Assembly (NCBI GenBank): GCA_017405965.1
Contig: JAFQZK010000004.1
Location: 124,001 to 188,000 of the forward strand
Length of the DNA stretch: 64,000 nt
Reading direction: 5' to 3'
Source of the DNA: Muribaculaceae bacterium
Lineage (GTDB): Bacteria; Bacteroidota; Bacteroidia; Bacteroidales; Muribaculaceae
The number at the start of each line of letters is the position of its first letter. Position 1 is the first letter of the stretch. Positions 25,595 through 33,658 of this stretch are shown piece by piece. Under the pieces are notes generated by a model. The model ran no database searches. It saw nothing but the letters and a program-made list of their open reading frames with translations, and was not told the DNA's origin. The position numbers were made by a program, and so were the translations under genes.

Positions 25595-26374
25595 ATGATT
25601 ATGGACAAGACACATCAATTGAAGACGGCGGTGCTGGCTGTGGTCATGCTGGCAAGCGCGTCGGGCGCAGCGACCGCCACCGAGTACGCCAGCTATTTCA
25701 CCATGGGCGTGAACGACACGGTCACCGTGCCCCGCAGCGCGCTGGGCAGCAGCATCACGGTGCCCGTGAGGGCGCATTTCGGGAATCCCGCGAACCAATG
25801 GGACATCACCCTGACCTACCCCGATGGCCTGCAGCCGATAGCCGCCGAGGCCAGCCCGTCGATGACCATCTCCTACACGGGCAGCCAAGGTCAGGACTGC
25901 GTCGTGGAAGTGCCGTTGGCCAGCACGAGCGACCTGACGCTGTTCACGGCATCAACCACCGTTTACGGCTACTTCCTGTACAGTGGCAGCTATATGCAGT
26001 ATGGCTTGGTCAAATGGGAGCTTGCTGACTATGACGAGATGTTCAGCATCATCTTCTTCCTTGCCGACGACTTCCCGGGCGGCACGGTGACGATGCAGGG
26101 CACGGTCACCAGCGGCTATGACCGCAGATACTGGACGTCGGGGTCGAGCAACATGTTCTTCAAGGCTGTGGTCTTTGCCGTGGAGTCGCTCATCGGCGAC
26201 GTGAACAGTGACGGTCAGGTCAACATCACCGACGTGACCGTATTGACCAACCTGCTGCTGGGCAGCACCGCCGAAATCAGCGCGACCGACCTGCCCGCCG
26301 CCGACATCGACGGCAACGGGACCATCAACATCACCGACGTGACGCAACTCATCAACATCGTCATGCACCAATAA
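25595..26374 (+). CDS. Secreted cohesin-like domain protein with C-terminal dockerin
   Basis: 259 aa. A signal peptide (KTAVLAVVMLASASGAATA) leads to a beta-rich domain whose start, NDTVTVPRSALGSSITVPV, and WDITLTYPDGLQPIAAEA recall the first strands of cohesin folds. The C-terminus is a complete two-repeat dockerin: GDVNSDGQVNITDVTVLTNL and ADIDGNGTINITDVTQLINI. Start codons at 25595 (ATG) and 25601 (ATG) are preferred; an ATG at 25550 overlapping the previous stop would add 15 residues before the signal peptide. The cohesin assignment is by resemblance only and needs a fold comparison. A strong terminator follows, so the three genes end here. Confidence 0.75.
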   Translation: MIMDKTHQLKTAVLAVVMLASASGAATATEYASYFTMGVNDTVTVPRSALGSSITVPVRAHFGNPANQWDITLTYPDGLQPIAAEASPSMTISYTGSQGQDCVVEVPLASTSDLTLFTASTTVYGYFLYSGSYMQYGLVKWELADYDEMFSIIFFLADDFPGGTVTMQGTVTSGYDRRYWTSGSSNMFFKAVVFAVESLIGDVNSDGQVNITDVTVLTNLLLGSTAEISATDLPAADIDGNGTINITDVTQLINIVMHQ

Positions 26375-26411
26375 GGGGGGCTAGAATAACGTAAAAATGT
26401 GAAATTCTTCG

Positions 26412-26455
26412 AGGTGCGGCGCCGCTGGTCAAGGCCAGAGCGCCGCACCTTTATT
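26412..26455 (+). terminator. Terminator after the dockerin gene set
   Basis: AGGTGCGGCGC (26412-26422) pairs with GCGCCGCACCT (26440-26450); an inner CTGG/CCAG pair closes the loop. TTTATTAT follows. Confidence 0.8.
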
Positions 26456-26542
26456 ATCATGAAACGGCTCCCGACGTGGAGAAAGAAGAATGATTAATGG
26501 ACTTAATTCATTATCCTTTCTCTACAAGTTCTGCTCGTTCTT

Positions 26543-27301
26543 TTACTGATAGTCGCGGATACGCACATCGATGCCGCTGCCTTCAAGCAACTTCACAACC
26601 TGCTGGATATCGGTATTGCCGTAATGGTAGGGGAACAGCACGGTGGGCTTGAACATCTGGGCCGCATGGGCGCACTGCTCGGGCGTCATCGTGTAGGGCA
26701 GATTGCAGGGCAGGAAAGCCACGTCAATGTCCTTGAGGTCAGCCATTTCGGGAATGTCCTCGGTATCGCCGGCGATGTAGATGCGCATGCCCTCGATGGT
26801 CAGCACAAAACCGTTGTCGCGTCCCTTGGGATGGAAATTCAGTTTCTCCTGCGAGTAATTGTAAGCAGGCACGGCATCCACCGTCCAGCCCTCAGCCAGG
26901 GTACGGCTGTCGCCGTTGGCCATCACATCACCTTTTCCTCCCAGCATCTCGTGGCAGCGGGCATTGGTGATGAGGACAGTGCCCTGCTTGCTCAACTGGT
27001 TGATAGCCACCGAATCCAGGTGGTCAAAATGCTCGTGAGTCACCAGGATGTAATCGGCCTGGGGTAGGGTGGAGTAGTCGGTCACCGGCTTTACCGCTGT
27101 GGTCACGGGATCGACATAAATCCACTTCTCGCCCACCTGCATCCTGAGGCTGCCGTGCTTGATGCAGTACATCTTCACTGTCGTGCCGGCCTCGGTCTTG
27201 AACACGTCACAACCCGGCCCAACGTTCTCTCCGTTTTGCGCCGTGCAGCTGCACATGGCGCCAACAATCATCATAGCCATAATCAATAATTTCGTTTTCA
27301 T
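26543..27301 (-). CDS. Metallo-beta-lactamase-fold hydrolase, lipoprotein
   Basis: 252 aa. The signal peptide ends in VGAMCSC, so it is probably a lipoprotein. The metal-binding motif is THEHFDHLD (HxHxDH), with later GDTED and a final PYHYGNTD supplying further ligands. Together with WIYVDPV and the UlaG-like spacing this fits the L-ascorbate-6-phosphate lactonase/UlaG-like branch, but here it is exported and the substrate is unknown. The longer frame from 27379 is rejected because a -7 box lies at 27326-27333; the ATG at 27301 gives a proper signal peptide. Confidence 0.88.
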   Translation of the reverse strand: MKTKLLIMAMMIVGAMCSCTAQNGENVGPGCDVFKTEAGTTVKMYCIKHGSLRMQVGEKWIYVDPVTTAVKPVTDYSTLPQADYILVTHEHFDHLDSVAINQLSKQGTVLITNARCHEMLGGKGDVMANGDSRTLAEGWTVDAVPAYNYSQEKLNFHPKGRDNGFVLTIEGMRIYIAGDTEDIPEMADLKDIDVAFLPCNLPYTMTPEQCAHAAQMFKPTVLFPYHYGNTDIQQVVKLLEGSGIDVRIRDYQ

Positions 27302-27325
27302 CGTCACATGAGTGTTAAGTTTGCC

Positions 27326-27333
27326 CAAAGATA
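27326..27333 (-). promoter_or_regulatory. -7 element for the metallo-hydrolase gene
   Basis: Minus strand TATCTTTG, perfect match; the start codon at 27301 is 25 nt further on. A possible TTTG lies at 27358-27361, spacing a little long. Confidence 0.6.
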
Positions 27334-27439
27334 TACAAATCAATCCATACGAGTGCTCAAAAACACGATATTTCATCATTTATATGCCTCAATCTGAAGT
27401 TTATCTACTAAAACTAATGGTTTTTTCAGGAATTATTAC

Positions 27440-27447
27440 TACTTTTG
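27440..27447 (+). promoter_or_regulatory. -7 element for the nucleoside kinase gene
   Basis: TACTTTTG, 31 nt before the ATG at 27478; a T-rich stretch near 27421 takes the -33 place. Confidence 0.55.
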
Positions 27448-27477
27448 CCACTCATAAACCCATAAGCGCTGGCTTTT

Positions 27478-29163
27478 ATGAGAAAGTATGATGAACTCAA
27501 GGTGTTCTGCAAGAACACCAACGAGTATCTGAGCATAGATGGCGGTGAGGCACTCATCGACCTGTATGACACCGTTAAGGACCGTCTGGGCCTGCAGGGT
27601 GATGCCGTGTGTGTGTTGGTAAACAACAAGGTCGAAGACTTGCATTACCCCGTTTTTTCTCCCAAACACATCGAGTTTATTGATATCACCAACAATGCTG
27701 GTTATCGCGTAATGACGCGTTCGCTGTGCATGGTCCTTTACAAGGCGCTCAACGACCTCTATCCCGGTAAGCGCCTGTGCATCCAGCACAGCATCAGCAA
27801 CGGCCATTATTGTCAAATCAAGCACGAGGAGGATTTCCTCTCGCCCGAAGTCATCACCCAACTCAAGCAGCGCATGGCCGAGATCATCGAGGCCGACCTG
27901 CCCTTCAAGCGCCGCGAGCGTTTGACGACCGACGTCATCGAGATGTTCCGCAAGCAGGGCCTCAAGGACAAAGTACGTCTGCTGGAAGGCTTTAACCAGC
28001 TCTACACCGTCTATTACAAGCTCGACGACATCATCGACAGCTTCTTCGGGCCGCTGGTGTCTTCAACGGGTATGCTCAAGGTGTTTGACCTCGTCCCCTA
28101 CGAGCGCGGTATGCTCTTGCTGGGCCCTGACCGCAAGCATCTTGACCAGGTTGTCAACTGGGAGCCGCAACCCAAGCTGTTCCAAGCTTTTACCGACTAC
28201 ATCAACTTCAACAAGATTATCCGTCTGGGCGACGTGGGCGAGCTCAACCGGGCCATCAGAGCCGGCTATGCACCCTTGCTCATCAACGTCGTGGAGGCGC
28301 TTCACAACAAGCACTTCATCCAGATTGCCGACGAAATCACACGGCGCTATCACGAGGGCGGCGCCCGAGTGGTGCTCATCGCCGGCCCGTCGTCGAGCGG
28401 CAAGACCACATCGTCCAAGCGTCTGGCCATCCAGCTGATCACCAACTGCATCGTGCCCAAGGTCATCGAGCTCGACAACTACTTCATCAACCGTGAGCGC
28501 ACCCCGCGCGACGAGAACGGCGACTACGACTACGAGTCGCTCTATGCCCTTGACCTCGAGCAGTTCAACAAGGACGTGACCGACCTGCTGGCCGGCAAGG
28601 AGGTGGCCATGCCCACCTATAACTTCAAGAAGGGCGAGCGCGAGTACCTGGGCAACAAGCTCAAGCTCGAGGATGGTGACATCCTGCTCTTGGAAGGCAT
28701 CCATGGCCTGAATCCCGAGCTCACGAGGCTCATCCCCGAGGAACAGAAGTTCCGCATTTTCGTGTCGGCTCTCACGACATTGAGCATCGACGACCACAAC
28801 TGGATAGGCACCTACGACAACCGCTTGCTGCGCCGCATCATCCGCGACCACAAGTACCGCGGAGCCAATGCCTTGGACACCATTCAGCGATGGCCCAGCG
28901 TGCGTCGCGGCGAGGACAAGTGGATCATGCCGTTCCACGAGAATGCCGACGCCATGTTCAACTCGTCACTGCTGTTCGAGCTGTCGGTGATGAAGAACTA
29001 CGCGTTGCCCATCCTGCAGCAGGTGCCCATCAATACGCCTGAGTATTCCGAAGCGGACCGACTGATAAAATTCCTGAATTATTTTGAGCCGCTGGACGAG
29101 AAAGACATTCCCAGCACGAGCTTGCTGCGCGAATTTCTGGGAGGCAGCAGCTTCCACTACTAA
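27478..29163 (+). CDS. Large uridine-kinase-like nucleoside kinase with TGS and tRNA-synthetase-like N-terminal domains
   Basis: 561 aa. Residues 1-70 resemble a TGS domain; residues ~80-200 (LYPGKRLCIQHSISNGHYCQ) resemble the second additional domain of Thr/Ala-tRNA synthetases; from about 290 a P-loop kinase of the phosphoribulokinase/uridine kinase type begins (VVLIAGPSSSGKTTSSKRL, then VIELDNYFINRE and LLLEGIHGLNPEL). The layout matches the family of Udk-like kinases with TGS/SAD modules. Likely reaction: ATP-dependent phosphorylation of a nucleoside or related sugar; substrate unproven. A strong terminator separates it from a shorter paralogue at 29258. Confidence 0.9.
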   Translation: MRKYDELKVFCKNTNEYLSIDGGEALIDLYDTVKDRLGLQGDAVCVLVNNKVEDLHYPVFSPKHIEFIDITNNAGYRVMTRSLCMVLYKALNDLYPGKRLCIQHSISNGHYCQIKHEEDFLSPEVITQLKQRMAEIIEADLPFKRRERLTTDVIEMFRKQGLKDKVRLLEGFNQLYTVYYKLDDIIDSFFGPLVSSTGMLKVFDLVPYERGMLLLGPDRKHLDQVVNWEPQPKLFQAFTDYINFNKIIRLGDVGELNRAIRAGYAPLLINVVEALHNKHFIQIADEITRRYHEGGARVVLIAGPSSSGKTTSSKRLAIQLITNCIVPKVIELDNYFINRERTPRDENGDYDYESLYALDLEQFNKDVTDLLAGKEVAMPTYNFKKGEREYLGNKLKLEDGDILLLEGIHGLNPELTRLIPEEQKFRIFVSALTTLSIDDHNWIGTYDNRLLRRIIRDHKYRGANALDTIQRWPSVRRGEDKWIMPFHENADAMFNSSLLFELSVMKNYALPILQQVPINTPEYSEADRLIKFLNYFEPLDEKDIPSTSLLREFLGGSSFHY

Positions 29164-29169
29164 CGAGAC

Positions 29170-29213
29170 TTTGTGGGCCTTATTGCGAACTGCAATAGGG
29201 CCCACAAATTTTA
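29170..29213 (+). terminator. Terminator between the two kinase genes
   Basis: TTTGTGGGCC...TTGC pairs with GCAA...GGGCCCACAAA around loop GAACT, followed by TTTTAA. The A/T run is symmetric, so it may act on both strands. Confidence 0.7.
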
Positions 29214-29257
29214 ATATAAGACTTCAAAATCAACAACATACAAACTGATTAAACTCA

Positions 29258-30304
29258 ATGACAGACATTACAGCAAGTGCCAACGGGCAGCAACAACAAG
29301 CAAGTGAAAGCCGCTTATCTCTAGAAGAGTTTTGCGGCAATATCAGGCGCCTGGAGTCGCAGGGACGTGATGGCATCGCACTGTTCAACGATGCGATTTC
29401 GCACGGTCTAGCACCCGACCTCATCGCCGAGGACGAGGTGCAGCACAGCCGTCGTCTGGAACGCATCACCACCGAAATCACACGACGCTTTCGCACCGAG
29501 GGGCTGCGCATAGTGCTTGTCGCCGGACCGTCGTGTTCGGGCAAGACCACCACATCGCGTTTCCTCAACCACATGCTGCGCGACAACGGCATCCAGCCCT
29601 GTGTCGTCTCGCTTGACAACTATTTCCTTAACCTGGATCAACGCCCGCTTGACCCCAACGGCAATATCGATTACGAGTCCTTCTACGGCCTCGACCTCAA
29701 GCAATTGAGCCGTGACGTCTCCAGCCTGCTGGCAGGCGACCAGGTATCGATGCCCACCTACGATTACGTGCTGGGACAACGCACCTACCGCGGAAACACG
29801 CTCAAACTCGAAAACAACAGCCTCCTCTTCCTCGAGGGCCTGCATGCCCTCAACCCGCTGCTGATACCCGACATCGGGGATGACTTGAAATTCCGCCTCT
29901 TTATCACGGCACAAGCCACTATCTACTACGGCGAGAAAATGGGCCTTGACGAACACGACAACCGCTTGCTGCGTCGCATCTATCGCGACTACAACAGCCG
30001 TGGAGCCAGCGCATTGCAGACCCTGCAGTGGTGGCCCGGTGTGCTGCGTGGCGAGAACCTGTGGATTCTCCCCTTTGCCAGCCATGCCGATGCCTGGTTC
30101 AACACATCGATGGTATTTGAATTCTCGGCGATCAAATCCCGCGTTGCGCAACTGTTGAGAGAGGTTCCCGAGAGTGAACCCGTCGAATACCGCATCGCAC
30201 AACGCCTGTCGGCCATCCTCGACCGCATCGCCCCGCTCTCCAAGGAAGACTTTGCCGCCATCGCTCCCAAGCGCCAATTCCTTCTCAGCAACGAGGGAAA
30301 ATAA
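29258..30304 (+). CDS. Uridine-kinase-like nucleoside kinase, short paralogue lacking the TGS module
   Basis: 348 aa. Aligned by eye with the C-terminal half of the preceding protein: ITTEITRRF, VLVAGPSCSGKTTTSRFL, VVSLDNYFLN, NGNIDYESFYGLDL, LLFLEGLHALNPLL, DNRLLRRIYRDYNSRGASAL and WFNTSMVFEFSAIK all have counterparts at matching spacing. The N-terminal TGS and synthetase-like domains are missing, replaced by ~60 residues of unrelated sequence. Walker A and the following Asp are intact, so an active kinase is expected. The pair probably arose by tandem duplication and loss of the N-terminal module; what differs in substrate is unknown. Confidence 0.88.
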   Translation: MTDITASANGQQQQASESRLSLEEFCGNIRRLESQGRDGIALFNDAISHGLAPDLIAEDEVQHSRRLERITTEITRRFRTEGLRIVLVAGPSCSGKTTTSRFLNHMLRDNGIQPCVVSLDNYFLNLDQRPLDPNGNIDYESFYGLDLKQLSRDVSSLLAGDQVSMPTYDYVLGQRTYRGNTLKLENNSLLFLEGLHALNPLLIPDIGDDLKFRLFITAQATIYYGEKMGLDEHDNRLLRRIYRDYNSRGASALQTLQWWPGVLRGENLWILPFASHADAWFNTSMVFEFSAIKSRVAQLLREVPESEPVEYRIAQRLSAILDRIAPLSKEDFAAIAPKRQFLLSNEGK

Positions 30305-30380
30305 AGCCGGCGCCCAGCGCCACCTCAATCTAGAATCTCAAGAGCATCTAGATTATCTAGTTATTCCAGAAAATAATAAC

Positions 30381-30408
30381 AAAAAAAAGCGGCAAAATGC
30401 CGCTTTTT
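30381..30408. terminator. Bidirectional terminator between the short kinase and obg
   Basis: Eight A, GCGGC, loop AAAAT, GCCGC, five T. It abuts the stop codon of obg on the minus strand and lies ~75 nt past the kinase stop on the plus strand. Just before it, AATCTAGA/TCTAGATT (30329-30356) forms another small inverted repeat. Confidence 0.85.
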
Positions 30409-31632
30409 CTATTCGTCGTCGGGATCGCTGACGACTTGGAAGTCCTTGTTCTCGTCCTCGTAGTCGCTCTCCCAGTATTCCTCGCTCCATTGCTTGGCTC
30501 CGGAATCCACCATCTTGCCGCCGGCATCGGGGGCTTCTTCCTCAAAGTCTTCGGCACCGAAGATGAAGTCGTCCTCGGCCTGTTCGCGGTGGCGCGCATC
30601 CAGGTCGTGATGGGTAGGTGTCTCGGGAATGCGGTTGCGCTCGTCGTTGATCGTGCGCCACAGCAGGTCCTTGAGTTCGGTCAAGCCCATCTGGGCCACA
30701 CTGGAGATGAACACGCTGGGGATGTCGTCGGGCACTTCGGGACGCATCTGCTCGATGAGTTCCTCATCCAGCATGTCACACTTGGTGATGGCGAGCACAC
30801 GGGGTTTCTCCACCAAGTCGGGGTTGAAGGTCTCAAGCTCACGGCACAGGATGCCGTATTCCTTGCGGATGTCATCGCTGTCGGCAGGCACCATGAACAG
30901 TAACACGGCATTGCGCTCGATGTGCCGCAGGAAACGCAGTCCCAGGCCGCGGCCCTCGCTGGCACCCTCGATAATGCCAGGAATATCGGCCATGACAAAC
31001 GACTGCGAACCGCGATAGGACACGATACCCAGGTTGGGTTCCAGCGTGGTGAATGGATAGTTGGCAATCTTGGGTTTAGCAGCGCTGATGACACTCAGCA
31101 AGGTCGATTTTCCCGCATTGGGGAAGCCCACGAGGCCCACATCGGCCAGCAGCTTAAGCTCCAGGATGACAGCCTTTTCTACACCTTTCTCGCCCGGCTG
31201 GGCAAAGCGAGGCGTCTGGCGCGTCGCCGTCTTGAAGTGCTGGTTGCCCAAGCCACCGCGACCGCCACGCAGCAGGCGAACGACCTGGCCATCCCGGGTC
31301 ACGTCACACAGGAACTGCCCTGTCTCGGCATCATAGACTGCCGTGCCACAGGGCACCTCGATGGTGCGGTCCTCGCCGTCCTTACCCGTCATCTGGTTCT
31401 CGCCGCCAGACTGGCCATCGGTGGCGAACACGTGGCGCTGATATTTCAAGTGAATCAGGGTCCACAGGTTGCGGTTGCCTTTCAGGAAGATGTGGCCGCC
31501 ACGACCGCCGTCGCCGCCGTCAGGACCTCCTTTGGGGACATACTTGGCGCGGTGCAGGTGGGCCGAACCGGCTCCGCCCTTGCCACTGCGACACAGAATC
31601 TTCACATAGTCGATAAAATTGCTCTCTGCCAT
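30409..31632 (-). CDS. obg: GTPase Obg/CgtA
   Basis: 407 aa. Glycine-rich Obg fold at the N-terminus ([18 protein letters not shown]), then the G domain with [13 protein letters not shown] (G1), TTLEPN (G2), [16 protein letters not shown] (G3), TKCD (G4) and SSVAQMG (G5). Obg is an essential GTPase acting in late large-subunit ribosome assembly and stress control. The C-terminal acidic tail (about residues 350-407) is longer than in many Obg proteins and rich in Asp/Glu; its role is not known. A -7 box at 31654-31661 precedes the ATG by ~25 nt. Confidence 0.96.
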   Translation of the reverse strand: MAESNFIDYVKILCRSGKGGAGSAHLHRAKYVPKGGPDGGDGGRGGHIFLKGNRNLWTLIHLKYQRHVFATDGQSGGENQMTGKDGEDRTIEVPCGTAVYDAETGQFLCDVTRDGQVVRLLRGGRGGLGNQHFKTATRQTPRFAQPGEKGVEKAVILELKLLADVGLVGFPNAGKSTLLSVISAAKPKIANYPFTTLEPNLGIVSYRGSQSFVMADIPGIIEGASEGRGLGLRFLRHIERNAVLLFMVPADSDDIRKEYGILCRELETFNPDLVEKPRVLAITKCDMLDEELIEQMRPEVPDDIPSVFISSVAQMGLTELKDLLWRTINDERNRIPETPTHHDLDARHREQAEDDFIFGAEDFEEEAPDAGGKMVDSGAKQWSEEYWESDYEDENKDFQVVSDPDDE

Positions 31633-31653
31633 AACGATCTCTTATTTTGTCCA

Positions 31654-31661
31654 CAAAGGTA
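31654..31661 (-). promoter_or_regulatory. -7 element for obg
   Basis: Minus strand TACCTTTG, perfect match to TAnnTTTG, 22 nt before the obg start. A T-rich minus-strand region lies upstream. Confidence 0.6.
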
Positions 31662-31720
31662 GTGCATTTTTTCTAATAACCCATCTTTCTCATCTTCTAA
31701 ACAAGGTCTTGTCAACGTAC

Positions 31721-31739
31721 TCCGAGCCTCGGGCTCGGA
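31721..31739. repeat. Small hairpin between divergent obg and lgt promoters
   Basis: TCCGAGCC, loop TCG, GGCTCGGA followed by five A. It sits between two divergent promoters, so it may be an operator or a remnant repeat; no T run on the plus strand. Confidence 0.45.
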
Positions 31740-31780
31740 AAAACAAACAACCAAAACAAACAACCAAAAACTATTTTCAC

Positions 31781-31788
31781 TACCTTTG
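31781..31788 (+). promoter_or_regulatory. -7 element for lgt
   Basis: TACCTTTG, 33 nt before the lgt ATG. It overlaps the longer reading frame that opens at 31786, so the start at 31822 is supported. Confidence 0.6.
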
Positions 31789-31821
31789 TCACCGCTAAAC
31801 AAGAGAAAAACAACATCAACT

Positions 31822-32706
31822 ATGATACTGGATTCTATCACTTGGACCGCGAGTCCCAATCTGTTCAGCGCAGGCCCCGTCACCGTGCGGTGGTACGGCC
31901 TGATGTTCGCCATCGGTTTTCTGGTGGGCTATGAGATCGTTTACCGCATCTTCCGTCACGAGGGCGCTCGCGAGAGCTGGGTGGGCAGCCTGTTCATCTA
32001 TGTAGTGGTCGCTACCATCGTGGGAGCAAGGCTGGGACACGTCTTCTTCTATGATTGGTCCTATTATTCTCAGCATCTGGGCGAGATTCCCAAGATCTGG
32101 GAGGGTGGATTAGCCAGCCACGGCGGCACACTGGGCATCATAATCGCCATCTGGCTCTACAGCCGCTATGTGACGCACAAGAGCATGCTGTGGACGCTCG
32201 ACCGCCTGGTGGTGCCCGTGGGCTTTGTCGCCGCACTCATCCGCATCGGCAACCTGATGAACCACGAGATCTACGGCGGCGAGACCTCATTGCCGTGGGG
32301 ATTCCGCTTCGTGGAGAACCTGGGCGAATGGATGCGCGGTGCCGAGCCCGTTTTCACAGCTCCTAGTCACCCGACGCAGATCTATGAGGCGCTTTTCTAC
32401 CTGCTGACGTTTGCCGTGTGCATGCTCATGTACTGGCGATGGCGCTGCCAGGAGAGGGAAGGACTCATCTTCGGCGTTTTCATGCTGGGCATCTTCGTGC
32501 CGCGTTTCTTCATCGAGTATATCAAGAACGTGCAGGAATCATGGGAAATCGCCATGCGCGCCAACTGGGGCATCGACCAGGGACAGTTGCTGAGCATCCC
32601 GTTCATCGTGCTGGGCATCTGGCTCATCGTCAGGGCCATGCGCCGCCCGCGCGTGCCGTTGCAATATCCTGACCGCTTTGCCGACGAGAAGAAGAAAGGG
32701 AAATAA
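31822..32706 (+). CDS. lgt: Prolipoprotein diacylglyceryl transferase
   Basis: 294 aa. Seven hydrophobic helices; family motifs VRWYGLMFAIGFLVGY (first helix), GARLGHVFFYDW, GGLASHGGTLG, RIGNLMNHEIYG with the essential Arg/Asn pair, and PSHPTQIYEAL. Lgt moves diacylglycerol from phosphatidylglycerol onto the Cys of lipoprotein precursors in the inner membrane, the first step for the many lipoproteins in this window. The ATG at 31822 is chosen because the upstream TTG sits in the -7 box. Confidence 0.96.
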   Translation: MILDSITWTASPNLFSAGPVTVRWYGLMFAIGFLVGYEIVYRIFRHEGARESWVGSLFIYVVVATIVGARLGHVFFYDWSYYSQHLGEIPKIWEGGLASHGGTLGIIIAIWLYSRYVTHKSMLWTLDRLVVPVGFVAALIRIGNLMNHEIYGGETSLPWGFRFVENLGEWMRGAEPVFTAPSHPTQIYEALFYLLTFAVCMLMYWRWRCQEREGLIFGVFMLGIFVPRFFIEYIKNVQESWEIAMRANWGIDQGQLLSIPFIVLGIWLIVRAMRRPRVPLQYPDRFADEKKKGK

Positions 32707-32742
32707 CAATTACAATCTATTGCTAGTTAATATTTTACAACA

Positions 32743-33501
32743 ATGAAGACTGCTCTCCATCTCATTATTGCTATGCTTGCAGCGGTACTGATGATCTGCT
32801 GCAACGGCAATACCGATAAACAGACTATGAACAGCAACGATACCACATCCCTGCAGGATTCACCCGTTGCCATCGACGATACTACTGTCGATGGCCTGAT
32901 CGTGTATTACCCGCAATTCACCCGCATCGACCTGGTGTGCGAGACGATGCCTTCACAACAGGACACGAGCGTCATCTTCTGCGCCGAGGCCGCCTTCACC
33001 CACGAATTGCTTGACGAGTTCAGCCACAGCAACATCGACGGCGACCATGTGAGCGGCGGCAAGCGCTACACGGGTGCCAAGTGCAAGGACAACACCGGCG
33101 CGTTCGCCTGGTTCGACGACACGACGTGGGAATTTGTCAACGGTGAATACAACACCCTGCTCGACAGCGTAGCTGCTGCCGGAGGCATGGGCTTCGGACA
33201 GGCCATCATCATCCACGAGGGCGAGAGTCTTCGCCCCTTGTGGCGCGAAGGTGTGAACCGCTACCGCGCTTTGTGCGAGAAAGACGGCCGCCTGTGCATC
33301 GCCGACAGCCGCGACGAGGTGAGCTACGAACAGTTTGTCGCCCTGCTCGAGGCTTTTGAACCGCGCCATGCCCTGTACATGGATATGGGCAAGGGCTGGA
33401 ACCACTCGTGGTGGCGCGACGGCGATGGTAAGGTGCATGAGATTCACCCCGTGGCCGAGAAATCGCGTTACTGCACCAACTGGATCACTTTCTACAAGTA
33501 G
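32743..33501 (+). CDS. Lipoprotein, possibly phosphodiester-glycosidase-like
   Basis: 252 aa. Signal peptide ending LMICC gives a lipidated Cys near residue 20. A Thr/Asp-rich linker leads to a globular domain with IVYYPQFTRIDLVCE, FAWFDDTTWEF and, near the end, YEQFVALLEAFEPRHALYMD and GWNHSWWRDGDG. The last block (a helix, then AL-D-M-G followed by an aromatic patch) recalls the C-terminal motif of NAGPA/phosphodiester glycosidase proteins; the match is weak. The gene follows lgt by 36 nt and probably shares its transcript. Its stop runs straight into a palindromic repeat. Confidence 0.65.
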   Translation: MKTALHLIIAMLAAVLMICCNGNTDKQTMNSNDTTSLQDSPVAIDDTTVDGLIVYYPQFTRIDLVCETMPSQQDTSVIFCAEAAFTHELLDEFSHSNIDGDHVSGGKRYTGAKCKDNTGAFAWFDDTTWEFVNGEYNTLLDSVAAAGGMGFGQAIIIHEGESLRPLWREGVNRYRALCEKDGRLCIADSRDEVSYEQFVALLEAFEPRHALYMDMGKGWNHSWWRDGDGKVHEIHPVAEKSRYCTNWITFYK

Positions 33502-33575
33502 TAGAGACGCAAAATCTTGCGTCTCCATATAGCGAATAAATTGAGCATCAACGCTTTATTTTCGTCAAACTCACA
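33501..33575 (-). repeat. Palindromic intergenic repeat, GAGACGC family, copy 1
   Basis: GTAGAGACGCAA...TTGCGTCTCC at 33501-33526, with a conserved flank (33527-33575). Read on the minus strand it matches the region at 47915-47984: CTCAATT(T/A)ATTCGCTAT then GAGAC. Copies 2 and 3 are in the 47.9-48.1 kb spacer. Confidence 0.75.
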
Positions 33576-33658
33576 TTAAGTACAAAAAAATACAATGCCA
33601 TCCGGTGCGTGGCATTGTATTTTTTGTACTTATTGTTTTCCCTTTATGGTGTGTTGCT

